DNA from: Futiania mangrovi
Lineage (GTDB): Bacteria > Pseudomonadota > Alphaproteobacteria > Futianiales > Futianiaceae
Assembly: GCF_024158125.1 (NCBI RefSeq)
Contig: NZ_JAMZFT010000001.1
Coordinates: 186,001 to 250,000 of the forward strand
Length of the DNA stretch: 64,000 nucleotides
Direction of reading: 5' to 3'
The notes beneath the pieces are model-generated. The model was not told the DNA's origin. It searched no databases and saw nothing but the letters and a program-made list of their open reading frames with translations. Position numbers and translations under genes: made by a program. This document shows positions 32,470 through 44,353 of this stretch, in pieces. Numbering within the stretch: the stretch's first letter is position 1; every line of letters begins with the position of its first letter.

Positions 32470-33459
32470 ATGGCGGCGGATGGGTACATGACGGAAGGTG
32501 CACAAGCCGGAGGAGGCGGGCAACGGCCTTCCGCGGTCCTGATCGCGGGGCCCACCGCCAGCGGCAAGACGGCGCTGGCGGTGGCGGTCGCAGAACGTCT
32601 CGGCGCCGACGTCGTCAACGCCGACTCCATGCAGGTCTACCGCGACCTGCCGATCCTCTCCGCACAGCCGGCAGAAGACGAGCGGCGCGGCATCCCGCAT
32701 CATCTCTTCGGTCATGTCCCGGCATCGGTCGCCTATTCGGCGGGCCAGTGGCTGCGGGACGCGGGCGCTGTGCTCGACCGGCTCGAGGCCGAGGGCCGCA
32801 TGGCCGTGATCGTCGGCGGCACAGGACTCTATTTCAAGGCGCTGACCGAGGGGCTGTCCGAGATCCCGGCCATTCCGCCCGCCGTGCGGGAGGCGGCGCG
32901 CGCGCGGCTGGCGGCGGTTGGGTCCGTAGCCATGCACGCCGAACTCGCTGTGCGGGATCCCGAAGCCGCGGCGTCGATCCGCCCAGGCGACGGGCAGCGC
33001 ATCGTGCGCGCGTGGGAGGTGCTCGAGGCGACGGGCCGTCCGCTCGCCGCCTGGCAGGCCGCCGCCGCAGCCCCGCGTCTGCCGCTGTCGCGCACCGTGC
33101 CGGTCGTGCTGACGCCGCCGCGCGACTGGCTCTACGCCCGCATCGACGCGCGCTTCGACGCGATGATGGCGGCGGGCGCGCTGGAGGAGGTGCGGGCGCT
33201 TGGCGCCCAGAACCTTTCCCCCGAGCTTCCGGCCATGCGTGCGCTCGGTGTGCCAGACCTTCTGGCCCACCTGCGCGGCGAGGTTTCGTGCGCCGACGCG
33301 GCGGCCGCGGCCAAGACCGCTTCCCGCCGCTACGCCAAGCGCCAGATGACCTGGGCGCGCACTCAGATGATTGCGTGGAGTGCGCTTGTTGAGAAAGAAA
33401 ATGACAAAAGGATAGCCCTTATCTTTCACTTTCTTTGCGAAAACGGGTTGACCCCATGA
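32470..33459 (+). CDS. miaA: tRNA dimethylallyltransferase MiaA
   Basis: Adds an isopentenyl group to A37 of tRNAs that read codons starting with U. The P-loop is GPTASGKT (residues 27-34), followed by the substrate motif NADSMQVYRDLPILSAQP and the GGTGLYFKAL motif. 329 residues; start at 32470, with an alternative ATG six codons on. The last 20 residues (after VEKENDKRIA) come from unusually AT-rich DNA compared with the rest of the gene. The gene serB is divergent. Confidence 0.95.
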   Translation: MAADGYMTEGAQAGGGGQRPSAVLIAGPTASGKTALAVAVAERLGADVVNADSMQVYRDLPILSAQPAEDERRGIPHHLFGHVPASVAYSAGQWLRDAGAVLDRLEAEGRMAVIVGGTGLYFKALTEGLSEIPAIPPAVREAARARLAAVGSVAMHAELAVRDPEAAASIRPGDGQRIVRAWEVLEATGRPLAAWQAAAAAPRLPLSRTVPVVLTPPRDWLYARIDARFDAMMAAGALEEVRALGAQNLSPELPAMRALGVPDLLAHLRGEVSCADAAAAAKTASRRYAKRQMTWARTQMIAWSALVEKENDKRIALIFHFLCENGLTP

Positions 33460-33519
33460 AGCGTCGGGGCTAGCGTGCCGCCGCCGTCGCGAGGCCAGGC
33501 TGTCGCGAGGCAACCGCAT

Positions 33520-33556
33520 GGCGGTTTGGGAAACCAGGCCGCCTGATCTTTTTGTT
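33520..33556 (+). terminator. Hairpin with T-run between miaA and ilvI
   Basis: GGCGG at 33520-33524 pairs with CCGCC at 33539-33543, with an inner GGTTT/AAACC stem, and is followed by TCTTTTTG. It could terminate miaA transcription or attenuate ilvI. I found no leader peptide rich in Ile, Val or Leu codons beside it, so simple termination is more likely. Confidence 0.5.
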
Positions 33557-33628
33557 GCGTTGGAAGTTCCCTGAGGGCCGAATCCGGTCCGAAGGTTCGC
33601 AAGCTGATCGAGGAAGGAAATCGCGACC

Positions 33629-35392
<1,764 letters not shown>

Positions 35393-35545
35393 CACCGTCC
35401 GACGCGCCTGCCCTGCGGAGCGGAAAGGCCGGCTGCTCCGGCTGGCTCGCCATTCCGCAGGAACGGGCATTCACGTCATTTGTTCTTTTTCAGACGCGCG
35501 GGCATTGGGCTATAAGCCCCGCGCGAGGGGGCAGGGGATACCGCC

Positions 35546-36093
35546 ATGAGAGCGCCAGAACCCATCCGGCAACATACCATCGCCGTTCTCGTCGACAACG
35601 AGTCCGGCGTGCTGGCCCGCGTCATCGGCCTGTTTTCCGGGCGCGGCTACAACATCGAGAGCCTGACCGTCGCAGAAGTTGATTCGGCAAAGAACCTTTC
35701 CCGTATTACGATTGTGACAAGCGGGACCGAGATGGTCATCGAGCAGATCAAGAACCAGCTCGACCGGCTCGTTCCCGTGCATACGGTCATCGACCTCACG
35801 ATCGAGGGGCCGTCGCTGGAGCGCGAGCTGGCTCTGGTGAAGGTGCGCTCGACGGGCGACAAGCGGGTCGAGGCTCTGCGCCTTGCGGATGCGTTCCGGG
35901 CCCGCGTGGTCGATACGACCCACGAGAGCTTCGTGTTCGAGCTGACGGGAGCAACCTCGAAGATCGACGCATTCGTCACTCTGATGCGTCCTCTCGGCCT
36001 GAACGATGTCGCGCGGACCGGGGTCGTGGCCATCAAGCGGGGCGTAGAGCCCCTGGTGGACATGAAGACGGCTTCGCAAGGAGAGAAGTTCAG

Positions 36094-36097
<4 letters not shown>
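35546..36097 (+). CDS. ilvH: acetolactate synthase small (regulatory) subunit
   Basis: ACT-domain subunit that gives valine feedback inhibition and activates the large subunit. 183 residues; the N-terminal ACT domain reads HTIAVLVDNESGVLARVIGL and GRGYNIESLTV, the family signature. The C-terminal half (VDTTHESFVFELTGATSKID) is the conserved second domain. Its stop overlaps the start of the following GST gene by four bases (ATGA). Confidence 0.97.
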
Positions 36098-37858
<1,761 letters not shown>

Positions 37859-37896
37859 GCCATTCGGGCCAGGGCCCATTCTGGCAGTGCGGGAGA

Positions 37897-37919
37897 GGGC
37901 GGCTTCGGCCGCCCTTTTT
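37897..37919 (+). terminator. Rho-independent terminator after ilvC
   Basis: GGGCGGC / GCCGCCC stem with a TTCG tetraloop and five T, an ideal intrinsic terminator. It ends the ilvI-ilvH-GST-ilvC run. A nearly identical hairpin recurs at 38833. Confidence 0.9.
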
Positions 37920-37937
37920 CGTTGTGTGTTTCAATCC

Positions 37938-37965
37938 TTGACACGGGGTGTAGAATGTCTAAATT
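37938..37965 (+). promoter_or_regulatory. Putative sigma-70 promoter of the first orphan gene
   Basis: A perfect -35 TTGACA at 37938-37943, 16 bases, and TAAATT at 37960-37965 (four of six to TATAAT). It lies about 105 bp before the ATG at 38071 and directly after the ilvC terminator. Confidence 0.5.
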
Positions 37966-38070
37966 TGGGACATCCGCGCTCCGCTGGGCTCGTCGCCCTG
38001 ATCAGCTCCGCGGGCAGGTGCTGCCGTTTGCGCGCCGCTGCATGTTTTCAACAGTATTGGAGTATTGGCG

Positions 38071-38364
38071 ATGGCGATCACGAATTCGACCGGCGTGTCG
38101 GATGTTACGGGTGGGGCTGCCTCTGGCGGCATCGCGGAAAACGCCCAGATGTTCAGGGATCTCATGGAGGGCGCGCCCGTTGCGGGGACGGGCGGGGAAC
38201 CGGTGCGGGATATTTCGGGTTGGCCGACGCCGCCCGAAGGGCTGCCGGACAGCAAGCCGGAAGGCTCCGTCGACACGGGACCGAATCCGGGCGGCCTCCC
38301 GAGCGATACCATTCCGGTGATCCCGAGCGATACGGTACCGGTCCCGCCGGGCGCCACGATCTGA
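38071..38364 (+). CDS. orphan small acidic protein A
   Basis: 97-residue protein I do not recognise. The N-terminus (MAITNSTGVSDVTGGAASGG) is Gly/Ser/Thr-rich, followed by an amphipathic stretch (NAQMFRDLMEG) and a Pro-rich tail with an internal repeat (SDTIPVIPSDTVPVPPG). It has no signal peptide, membrane segment or Cys. The ATG has GGAG eight bases upstream and a consensus-like promoter. It resembles its neighbour at 38522 in layout: short hydrophobic start, GVS near residue 9, a helix ending in L-x-x-G, then a Pro-rich acidic tail. Function unknown. Confidence 0.6.
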   Translation: MAITNSTGVSDVTGGAASGGIAENAQMFRDLMEGAPVAGTGGEPVRDISGWPTPPEGLPDSKPEGSVDTGPNPGGLPSDTIPVIPSDTVPVPPGATI

Positions 38365-38464
38365 TCTGCTTTCGTGCATCGGGGCGGGGTGGCTCGGCCA
38401 CCGTGCCCGGAGCATGTCTGCACGCCTGTGCAGAATCCCGACACGCGCATCTCCTGGGCCGGGC

Positions 38465-38479
38465 GGCCGTGAACAGACC
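38465..38479 (+). repeat. 15-bp direct repeat GGCYGTGAACAGACC, first copy
   Basis: First copy of the element shared with 38943-38957. It lies in the 157-bp gap between orphan genes A and B. It might be a shared regulatory site or a remnant of duplication. Confidence 0.45.
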
Positions 38480-38521
38480 GCGCAGAATGTTCAGCAACGA
38501 CCTCAACAGGAGATGTGAGTT

Positions 38522-38746
38522 ATGTCTGTGATCGATTTTGGAGGTGTGTCCGGTGCAGAGGCCTTCGGGCCTGCGGAGGGCGCTCCGGCGCCGGCCGAAT
38601 TCCAGAGCGCGCTCCTCACCGGGAGCAATCCGACCGATGAGAATGGCACCGACGAGAACGGCGACGGCGTGATCATCACCGATCCGAGCGTTCCGGCGCC
38701 GTGGCCGTGCGATTACGACGACGGTTCCAACCCGGCGTGCGGCTGA
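38522..38746 (+). CDS. orphan small acidic protein B
   Basis: 74-residue, strongly acidic protein I do not recognise. It starts MSVIDFGGVSGAEAFGPAEG, has AEFQSALLTG where protein A has a similar helix, and then an Asp/Asn-rich stretch (NPTDENGTDENGDG) with a six-residue near-repeat that could bind cations. The C-terminus has two Cys (PWPCDYDDGSNPACG). No signal peptide is seen. The ribosome site AGGAG is nine bases upstream. The 15-mer GGCYGTGAACAGACC lies 43 bp before the start. Confidence 0.6.
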   Translation: MSVIDFGGVSGAEAFGPAEGAPAPAEFQSALLTGSNPTDENGTDENGDGVIITDPSVPAPWPCDYDDGSNPACG

Positions 38747-38832
38747 GGCCCGCATCGCGCCCCGGCCCCGGGCAGCGTGTCCGGGCCATGCGCATGTGAG
38801 CCGCCAGCGGCGGCGCTTGAGAGAAGACGAAA

Positions 38833-38856
38833 GGGGCGGCTTCGGCCGCCCCTTTT
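38833..38856 (+). terminator. Rho-independent terminator after orphan protein B
   Basis: GGGGCGGC (38833-38840), TTCG loop, GCCGCCCC (38845-38852), then four T. The A-run before it may allow use on both strands. Core stem and loop match the terminator after ilvC. Confidence 0.88.
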
Positions 38857-38882
38857 GCGTCAATCTGAGACATTTTGTGCTT

Positions 38883-38907
38883 GCATATGTCAACCCTCTG
38901 TATATGC
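38883..38907 (+). promoter_or_regulatory. Inverted repeat/possible operator-promoter before orphan protein C
   Basis: GCATAT (38883-38888) and ATATGC (38902-38907) are exact inverted repeats separated by 13 bases in a locally AT-rich stretch directly after a terminator. TATATG at 38901-38906 could be a -10 element, though the -35 is poor. It lies about 117 bp before the start at 39024. Confidence 0.35.
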
Positions 38908-38942
38908 TTTCCTTCATCAGGGCCGATAGCTGAGCCTCCCAA

Positions 38943-38957
38943 GGCTGTGAACAGACC
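38943..38957 (+). repeat. 15-bp direct repeat GGCYGTGAACAGACC, second copy
   Basis: GGCTGTGAACAGACC here and GGCCGTGAACAGACC at 38465-38479 differ at one position. The copies lie 67 and 43 bases upstream of the orphan genes at 39024 and 38522, on the same strand. Confidence 0.45.
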
Positions 38958-39023
38958 CTCTGGCCCGATCTTTTGGTCTGTGGCTTTCGCGGTGACGCCG
39001 CGAGTTGCTTGGGAGGTTGAATC

Positions 39024-39779
39024 ATGTCTCATCGCAGTGCGCATTCCGTTCTCTTCGCCGCCGATGGCGCGGACGACATCGCGTTCCGTCCCGTTCGGGC
39101 CGCTTGCCAGGTGGTCATTTTCGGCAAGATCGCCGATGCCGTGACCGGCGGCGGCGACGGCGGGGGCCTGCTCGGCGGCATCATGGGCGGCGGCGGCCCG
39201 CTCGGTGGCCTTGTCGATGCCGGTCTCGGCGCGCTCGGCCTCGAGGAGTTTGCGCCCTTCGTCGGGATCGGCGTCAATCTGCTGAGCGGCAACTATCTCG
39301 GCGCGGCGCAGGGCCTCGCGGGTACCTTCGGCGCTCCGGACGCCGTGAACGACATGCTGGGCGGCACTGGGCCGTTCGCCGGCCTGTTCAACGGCGAGGG
39401 TTTTGACCCGTTCGCTGCGCTCACGTCCCTCAAGGGTCTCGGCGGCGGGGTCGGCGAGGCGGCCGACCTGGCGCTGACCTTCGGCGAAACGCTGAAGGAC
39501 GGTTTCCAGCGCGAGGACCTCGCGGCGCTGGAGCCCTTCCTCCAATCGGTGAACCCCGATGTGGCGAACGCCGCGCAGGGCGTGATCGGCGCGCTGAACG
39601 GCGGTGACCTGGAAGGGGCGTTCAACGCCCTGCAGTTCGGCCTCTCCGGTGTCGAGGGCGTGGGGCAGACCCTGGCCTTCGTCGGCACGGTGGCCGGCGG
39701 CAACATCGACGCCAGCCAGCTGACGGACTTCAGCGGACTTCCGAACCTGATCATGAACCTGACCGGCGGCAATTCGTAA
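39024..39779 (+). CDS. orphan glycine-rich protein C
   Basis: 251-residue acidic protein I do not recognise. After a 35-residue N-terminus that is not a clear signal peptide, a Gly/Leu-rich stretch (GGGDGGGLLGGIMGGGGPLG) leads into a helical region with repeated motifs such as LGALGLEEFAPFVGIGV and LSGNYLGAAQGLAG. Phe-Asp/Gly phrases recur (FNGEGFDPFAAL). It lacks membrane-length hydrophobic segments. The composition recalls harpins or other secreted Gly-rich proteins, but no secretion system is nearby. The ribosome site GGGAGG is seven bases upstream. Single-gene unit bounded by terminators. Confidence 0.65.
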   Translation: MSHRSAHSVLFAADGADDIAFRPVRAACQVVIFGKIADAVTGGGDGGGLLGGIMGGGGPLGGLVDAGLGALGLEEFAPFVGIGVNLLSGNYLGAAQGLAGTFGAPDAVNDMLGGTGPFAGLFNGEGFDPFAALTSLKGLGGGVGEAADLALTFGETLKDGFQREDLAALEPFLQSVNPDVANAAQGVIGALNGGDLEGAFNALQFGLSGVEGVGQTLAFVGTVAGGNIDASQLTDFSGLPNLIMNLTGGNS

Positions 39780-39874
39780 GCACGCCGATTTGCGCCGGGG
39801 CCGGGTGGGCCGGCCCCCATGCGCACAACCGTCCTGGAACATTGGGGCAAGATGTTCTGGCAGTCTTTCGCAGC

Positions 39875-39910
39875 ACCCCGGCGGTTGGCCCCGCCGGGGT
39901 GTCCTGCTTT
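39875..39910. terminator. Terminator between orphan protein C and the convergent small gene
   Basis: ACCCCGGCGG (39875-39884) and CCGCCGGGGT (39891-39900) form a perfect ten-base stem with a six-base loop, followed by CTGCTTTTC. It lies between two convergent genes and could serve both. Confidence 0.65.
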
Positions 39911-39921
39911 TCGCGGCCGGT

Positions 39922-40164
39922 TCAGTTGATGCCGAGGATCGCCTTGGCCTTGGCGAGCGTGTCGACCGAGGCCTGGTGATTGCCGGCCTTGTGCTGCTGC
40001 TCGCCCTCGGCGCGCAGTTCTTTCACTTCCGCCATCTGCGCGTCGGACAGGTTGGCGGTCTTCAGCGCCTCGTCGATCTGCGCCATGTGCTTCGGGCAAC
40101 TGGACGCGAACGCCGGCCCGGCGAAGAGGGCGAGCACGGCGGCGGTTGCGAGGGTCTTCTTCAT
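39922..40164 (-). CDS. small periplasmic protein of unknown function
   Basis: 80-residue protein with a clean signal peptide (MKKTLATAAVLALFAGPAFA, cleavage before SSCP). The mature part is about 60 residues, helical and charged, with the motif CPKHMAQIDEALK near its start and a single Cys. Similar short proteins occur in alphaproteobacteria without an assigned role. The ATG has GGAGG seven bases upstream; a GTG one codon earlier is possible. It is convergent with orphan gene C and divergent from leuA. Confidence 0.78.
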   Translation of the reverse strand: MKKTLATAAVLALFAGPAFASSCPKHMAQIDEALKTANLSDAQMAEVKELRAEGEQQHKAGNHQASVDTLAKAKAILGIN

Positions 40165-40284
40165 CACAAATCCTCCCGATCAAGTGGATTTCGGATCTGC
40201 CGCGACCCGGGTCGGTGCCGGGCGCAGACAGACACATAGACCGCAGCAAGCAGCTGTTTAGTCCCTGGCGCGAAAGATTGAGGC

Positions 40285-40312
40285 TTGAACGCCACGGCTT
40301 CTTGCGTTTTAT
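40285..40312 (+). promoter_or_regulatory. Putative promoter of the leuA leader
   Basis: TTGAAC (40285-40290) and TTTTAT (40307-40312) are 16 bases apart and would start a transcript about 25 bp before the leader peptide ATG. The sequence match is moderate; the position is right for an attenuator leader. Confidence 0.35.
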
Positions 40313-40343
40313 TTCCTCCCTGAGTTCGAGCGTAACGGAAACC

Positions 40344-40466
40344 ATGACCCAGTTCGCGACCATCGATGCGGCGACCGCCGGGCAGCAGGATCTGCGCCCC
40401 GGTGCGGTGCTGTGCGGTCGCGGTGCGGCGCCGCTCGGCCTTCTTCTTCTCCTTATCTGCCCCTGA
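40344..40466 (+). CDS. leuL: leucine-rich leader peptide of leuA (attenuator)
   Basis: 40-residue open frame that ends LGLLLLLICP and a stop. It contains five consecutive Leu codons at 40440-40454 and a sixth at 40434, the signature of ribosome-mediated leucine attenuation. leuA starts 106 bp downstream. GCGGCGCC inside the leader (40425-40432) can pair with GGCGCCGC at 40477-40484, while GGCGCC at 40477-40482 can instead pair with 40486-40491 inside a larger stem (AGCGT 40466-40470 with ACGCT 40494-40498). This gives mutually exclusive structures. The ribosome site is weak. Confidence 0.75.
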   Translation: MTQFATIDAATAGQQDLRPGAVLCGRGAAPLGLLLLLICP

Positions 40467-40504
40467 GCGTTGGCATGGCGCCGCGGGCGCCGGACGCTTG
40501 GGGG
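40466..40504 (+). promoter_or_regulatory. leuA attenuator hairpin
   Basis: The outer stem AGCGT/ACGCT and the inner GGCGCC/GGCGCC enclose a three-base loop, immediately after the leader peptide stop. The hairpin is followed by seven G and four A rather than a U-run, so it may not be a standard intrinsic terminator. Sequestration of downstream sequence or Rho-dependent action are alternatives. Confidence 0.45.
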
Positions 40505-40572
40505 GGAAAAGCCGGAGCGCAAGGCCCGGAACACACTCATTGTGACCCGATTTTCCGACAAGGACTGCCGAG

Positions 40573-42138
40573 ATGACACCGCAAGAGATCAACGATTCCA
40601 ACTACGTCCGCATCTTCGACACGACGCTGCGCGACGGCGAGCAGAGCCCCGGCGCCTCCATGACGCTGGCCGAGAAGCTGAAGGTCGCAGAAGTTCTCGA
40701 CGACATGGGCGTCGATGTGATCGAGGCGGGCTTCCCCATCGCCTCGAACGGCGACTTCGAGGCCGTGCGCGAGGTTGCCAAGCTGATGAAGCGCTCGACC
40801 GTGGCGGGCCTCTGCCGTGCCTCCAAGGTCGACATCGACCGCGCCTGGGAAGCGCTGCGCCACGCGAAGAGCCCGCGCATCCACACCTTCATCTCCACCT
40901 CGCCGCTGCACATGAAGGTCAAGCTGCAGATGGACCCCGAAGACGTGGTGGCCGCGATCCACGAGAGCGTGTCGCACGCCAGGCGCTATTGCGAGGACGT
41001 GGAATGGTCGGCCGAGGACGGCACGCGCACCGAGCCCGATTTCCTGTGCCGCATCGTCGAGACAGCGATCGCGGCCGGCGCCACGACCATCAACATCCCG
41101 GACACGGTCGGATACACGACGCCGGACGAGTATTTCGACATGTTCCGCATGGTCCGCGAGCGGGTGCCGAACGCCGACAAGGCGGTCTTCTCGGCCCATT
41201 GCCACAACGACCTTGGTCTGGCGGTCGCGAACTCGCTGGCGGCGGTGCGCGCCGGCGTGCGCCAGATCGAGTGCACGATCAACGGCCTGGGCGAGCGGGC
41301 GGGCAACGCCGCGATGGAGGAGATCGTCATGGCGCTGCGCGTGCGCCATGACGCCATGCCCTATGAGACCGGCATCGATTCCACCTATCTGACGCGGGCC
41401 TCCAAGCTCGTCTCGCAGGTGTCGGGGTTCCCCGTGCAGTACAACAAGGCGATCGTCGGCAAGAACGCCTTCGCGCACGAGAGCGGCATCCACCAGGACG
41501 GGATGCTGAAGGACGCCCAGACCTACGAGATCATGACCCCGGAATCGGTCGGCCTGAACAAGTCGAACCTGGTGATGGGAAAGCATTCCGGCCGTCACGC
41601 CTTCAAGGAGAAGCTGAAGGACCTGGGCTACGCGCTGGGCGACAATGCCTTCCAGGAGGCGTTCTCCCGCTTCAAGGACCTCGCCGACCGCAAGAAGAAC
41701 GTCTACGACGAGGACATCGTGGCACTGGTCGACGACGAGCTGAACCGGGCCGGCGACCGCATCCGCGTGAAGTCGCTGCGCATCGCGTGCGGCACCGACG
41801 TGGTGCAGACCGCCGACCTGACGCTGGAAATCGACGGCAAGGTGTCTTCGGCCTCCATGTCCGGAGACGGCCCGGTGGACGCGATCTTCAAGGCGATCAA
41901 GAAGCTGACGGGCGAGTATCCGCACCTGGCGCTCTACCAGGTGCACGCGGTCACGGGCGGCACGGACGCGCAAGCCGAGGTCTCGGTGCGGCTGGAGGAC
42001 GAGGGCCACGTCGCCTCCGGCCAGGGCGCCGACACCGACACGCTGGTCGCGTCGGCCAAGGCTTATGTCAACGCACTCAACCGGCTGATCGTCCGCCGCG
42101 AGAAGAGCGCACCGCAGGGGCTGCAGGCCTCGGCCTGA
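40573..42138 (+). CDS. leuA: 2-isopropylmalate synthase LeuA
   Basis: Condenses acetyl-CoA with 2-ketoisovalerate, the first committed step of leucine synthesis. 521 residues. The N-terminal TIM-barrel begins with the HMGL-family signature RIFDTTLRDGEQSPG, and the metal site HCHNDLGLAVANSLAA and HESGIHQDGMLK are intact. A C-terminal LeuA dimer domain for leucine feedback follows from about residue 390. A leucine leader peptide lies upstream, and the 2-ketoisovalerate it uses comes from the ilv pathway encoded 3-7 kb upstream. Confidence 0.97.
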   Translation: MTPQEINDSNYVRIFDTTLRDGEQSPGASMTLAEKLKVAEVLDDMGVDVIEAGFPIASNGDFEAVREVAKLMKRSTVAGLCRASKVDIDRAWEALRHAKSPRIHTFISTSPLHMKVKLQMDPEDVVAAIHESVSHARRYCEDVEWSAEDGTRTEPDFLCRIVETAIAAGATTINIPDTVGYTTPDEYFDMFRMVRERVPNADKAVFSAHCHNDLGLAVANSLAAVRAGVRQIECTINGLGERAGNAAMEEIVMALRVRHDAMPYETGIDSTYLTRASKLVSQVSGFPVQYNKAIVGKNAFAHESGIHQDGMLKDAQTYEIMTPESVGLNKSNLVMGKHSGRHAFKEKLKDLGYALGDNAFQEAFSRFKDLADRKKNVYDEDIVALVDDELNRAGDRIRVKSLRIACGTDVVQTADLTLEIDGKVSSASMSGDGPVDAIFKAIKKLTGEYPHLALYQVHAVTGGTDAQAEVSVRLEDEGHVASGQGADTDTLVASAKAYVNALNRLIVRREKSAPQGLQASA

Positions 42139-42161
42139 TCCAGGCGCCCCCGATTCGCACC

Positions 42162-42196
42162 GAAGGGGCCGGCGGAATCCATCCGCCGGCCCCTTC
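42162..42196 (+). terminator. Terminator-like hairpin after leuA
   Basis: A 15-base perfect stem (GAAGGGGCCGGCGGA with its complement at 42182-42196) around a five-base loop. The downstream sequence is only mildly T-rich. It separates leuA from the mreB operon. Confidence 0.65.
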
Positions 42197-42274
42197 TGCT
42201 GCGCTTCTTCGTTAAAAAATTCTGCCGGAACAACGCAGATGGTGGAGAATCGTTAACCCTGCCGCGTTACACCT

Positions 42275-43423
<1,149 letters not shown>

Positions 43424-43458
43424 CCTCGAAGGTCTGAAGGAAGGGGGAGCGAACCGGC

Positions 43459-44343
43459 ATGGCGGAACCGCGGCTCCAGTTCCGGCGCGGCGCGCGCCAG
43501 TCCGTTGCCGGCCCCGCCGGCCGCGGGCTGGCGATCTTCCTCGTGCTCGCCGTGGCGCTGTTCGCGGCGGAGCGGACGCGAGTCGTCTCGACCGCCGGTC
43601 TGCGGGCCGCCGTGGACGACGCGCTTGCGCCAGTCCTCGGCCTCGCGCGGGAGCCGGTCGCGGCTGCCGGGCGGGCGGTGGAGACGGTCGCCCAATATCT
43701 TCGCGTCTACGAGGAGAACGCCCGCCTGCGGGAGGAAAACACCCGCCTGCTCGCATGGCAGTCGGTCGCGCTGCGGCTGGAGCAGGAGAACGCCGCGCTG
43801 CGCGCGCTTGGACGCTACGACGCGATGGAGACGGCGACCTTCGCATCGGCGCGCGTGGTGGCCGATGCGGGCGGACCGTTCGCGCGGACACTGCTGCTCG
43901 ACCAGGGCAGCGAGGCCGGGATCGCGCGAGGGGATGCGGTGGTTGCAGCCGCCGGGCTGATCGGCCGCGTGGTGCAGGTGGGCCGCACATCGGCGCGGGT
44001 GCTGCTGCTCACCGACCTCAACAGCCACGTGCCAGTCATGGTTGAGCAGACCCGGGACCGCGGAATGTTGACGGGCCGCAACGCACCGCTGCCCCGGCTC
44101 GATTTCCTGACCGGCGATACACCGCCGGCGCGCGGGGCGCGGTTGCTCACGTCGGGCGATGGCGGGGTTTTTCCGCCGAACCTGCCCGTGGGCACCGTGA
44201 AGTCCATCGACCGGTCCGGCGCGCAGGTGTCGCTGTTCGCCGACCTGGAGCGGCTGGACTATGTGCGCGTCATGCGGCGCGCAGAGCATCGGCCCGGCAG
44301 CGACTTCGGGGCGGAGGCCGGGACGTCCGGCCCCGGCACCTGA
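43459..44343 (+). CDS. mreC: rod shape-determining protein MreC
   Basis: Bitopic membrane protein linking MreB to PBP2 in the periplasm. 294 residues: cytoplasmic Arg-rich start, one membrane helix (GLAIFLVLAVALFAA), a coiled coil (YEENARLREENTRLLAWQSV), and a beta-rich periplasmic part with the conserved GRVVQVGRTSARVLLLTD. The following mreD gene starts ten bases after its stop. Confidence 0.95.
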   Translation: MAEPRLQFRRGARQSVAGPAGRGLAIFLVLAVALFAAERTRVVSTAGLRAAVDDALAPVLGLAREPVAAAGRAVETVAQYLRVYEENARLREENTRLLAWQSVALRLEQENAALRALGRYDAMETATFASARVVADAGGPFARTLLLDQGSEAGIARGDAVVAAAGLIGRVVQVGRTSARVLLLTDLNSHVPVMVEQTRDRGMLTGRNAPLPRLDFLTGDTPPARGARLLTSGDGGVFPPNLPVGTVKSIDRSGAQVSLFADLERLDYVRVMRRAEHRPGSDFGAEAGTSGPGT

Positions 44344-44353
44344 GGCGGCGGCC

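Noticed and set aside
33460-33628. Branched-chain leader peptide attenuator for ilvI
   Set aside because: The only short frames here lack runs of Leu, Ile or Val codons, unlike the leuA leader; only a hairpin is present.
39024-39779. Harpin-type type III effector
   Set aside because: Only Gly/Leu-rich composition resembles harpins; no type III secretion gene or promoter box is in the window.
39293-40579. Minus-strand frame of 428 codons across orphan gene C and the leuA leader
   Set aside because: It covers a terminator, a signal-peptide gene and the leader region; composition is that of a shadow.
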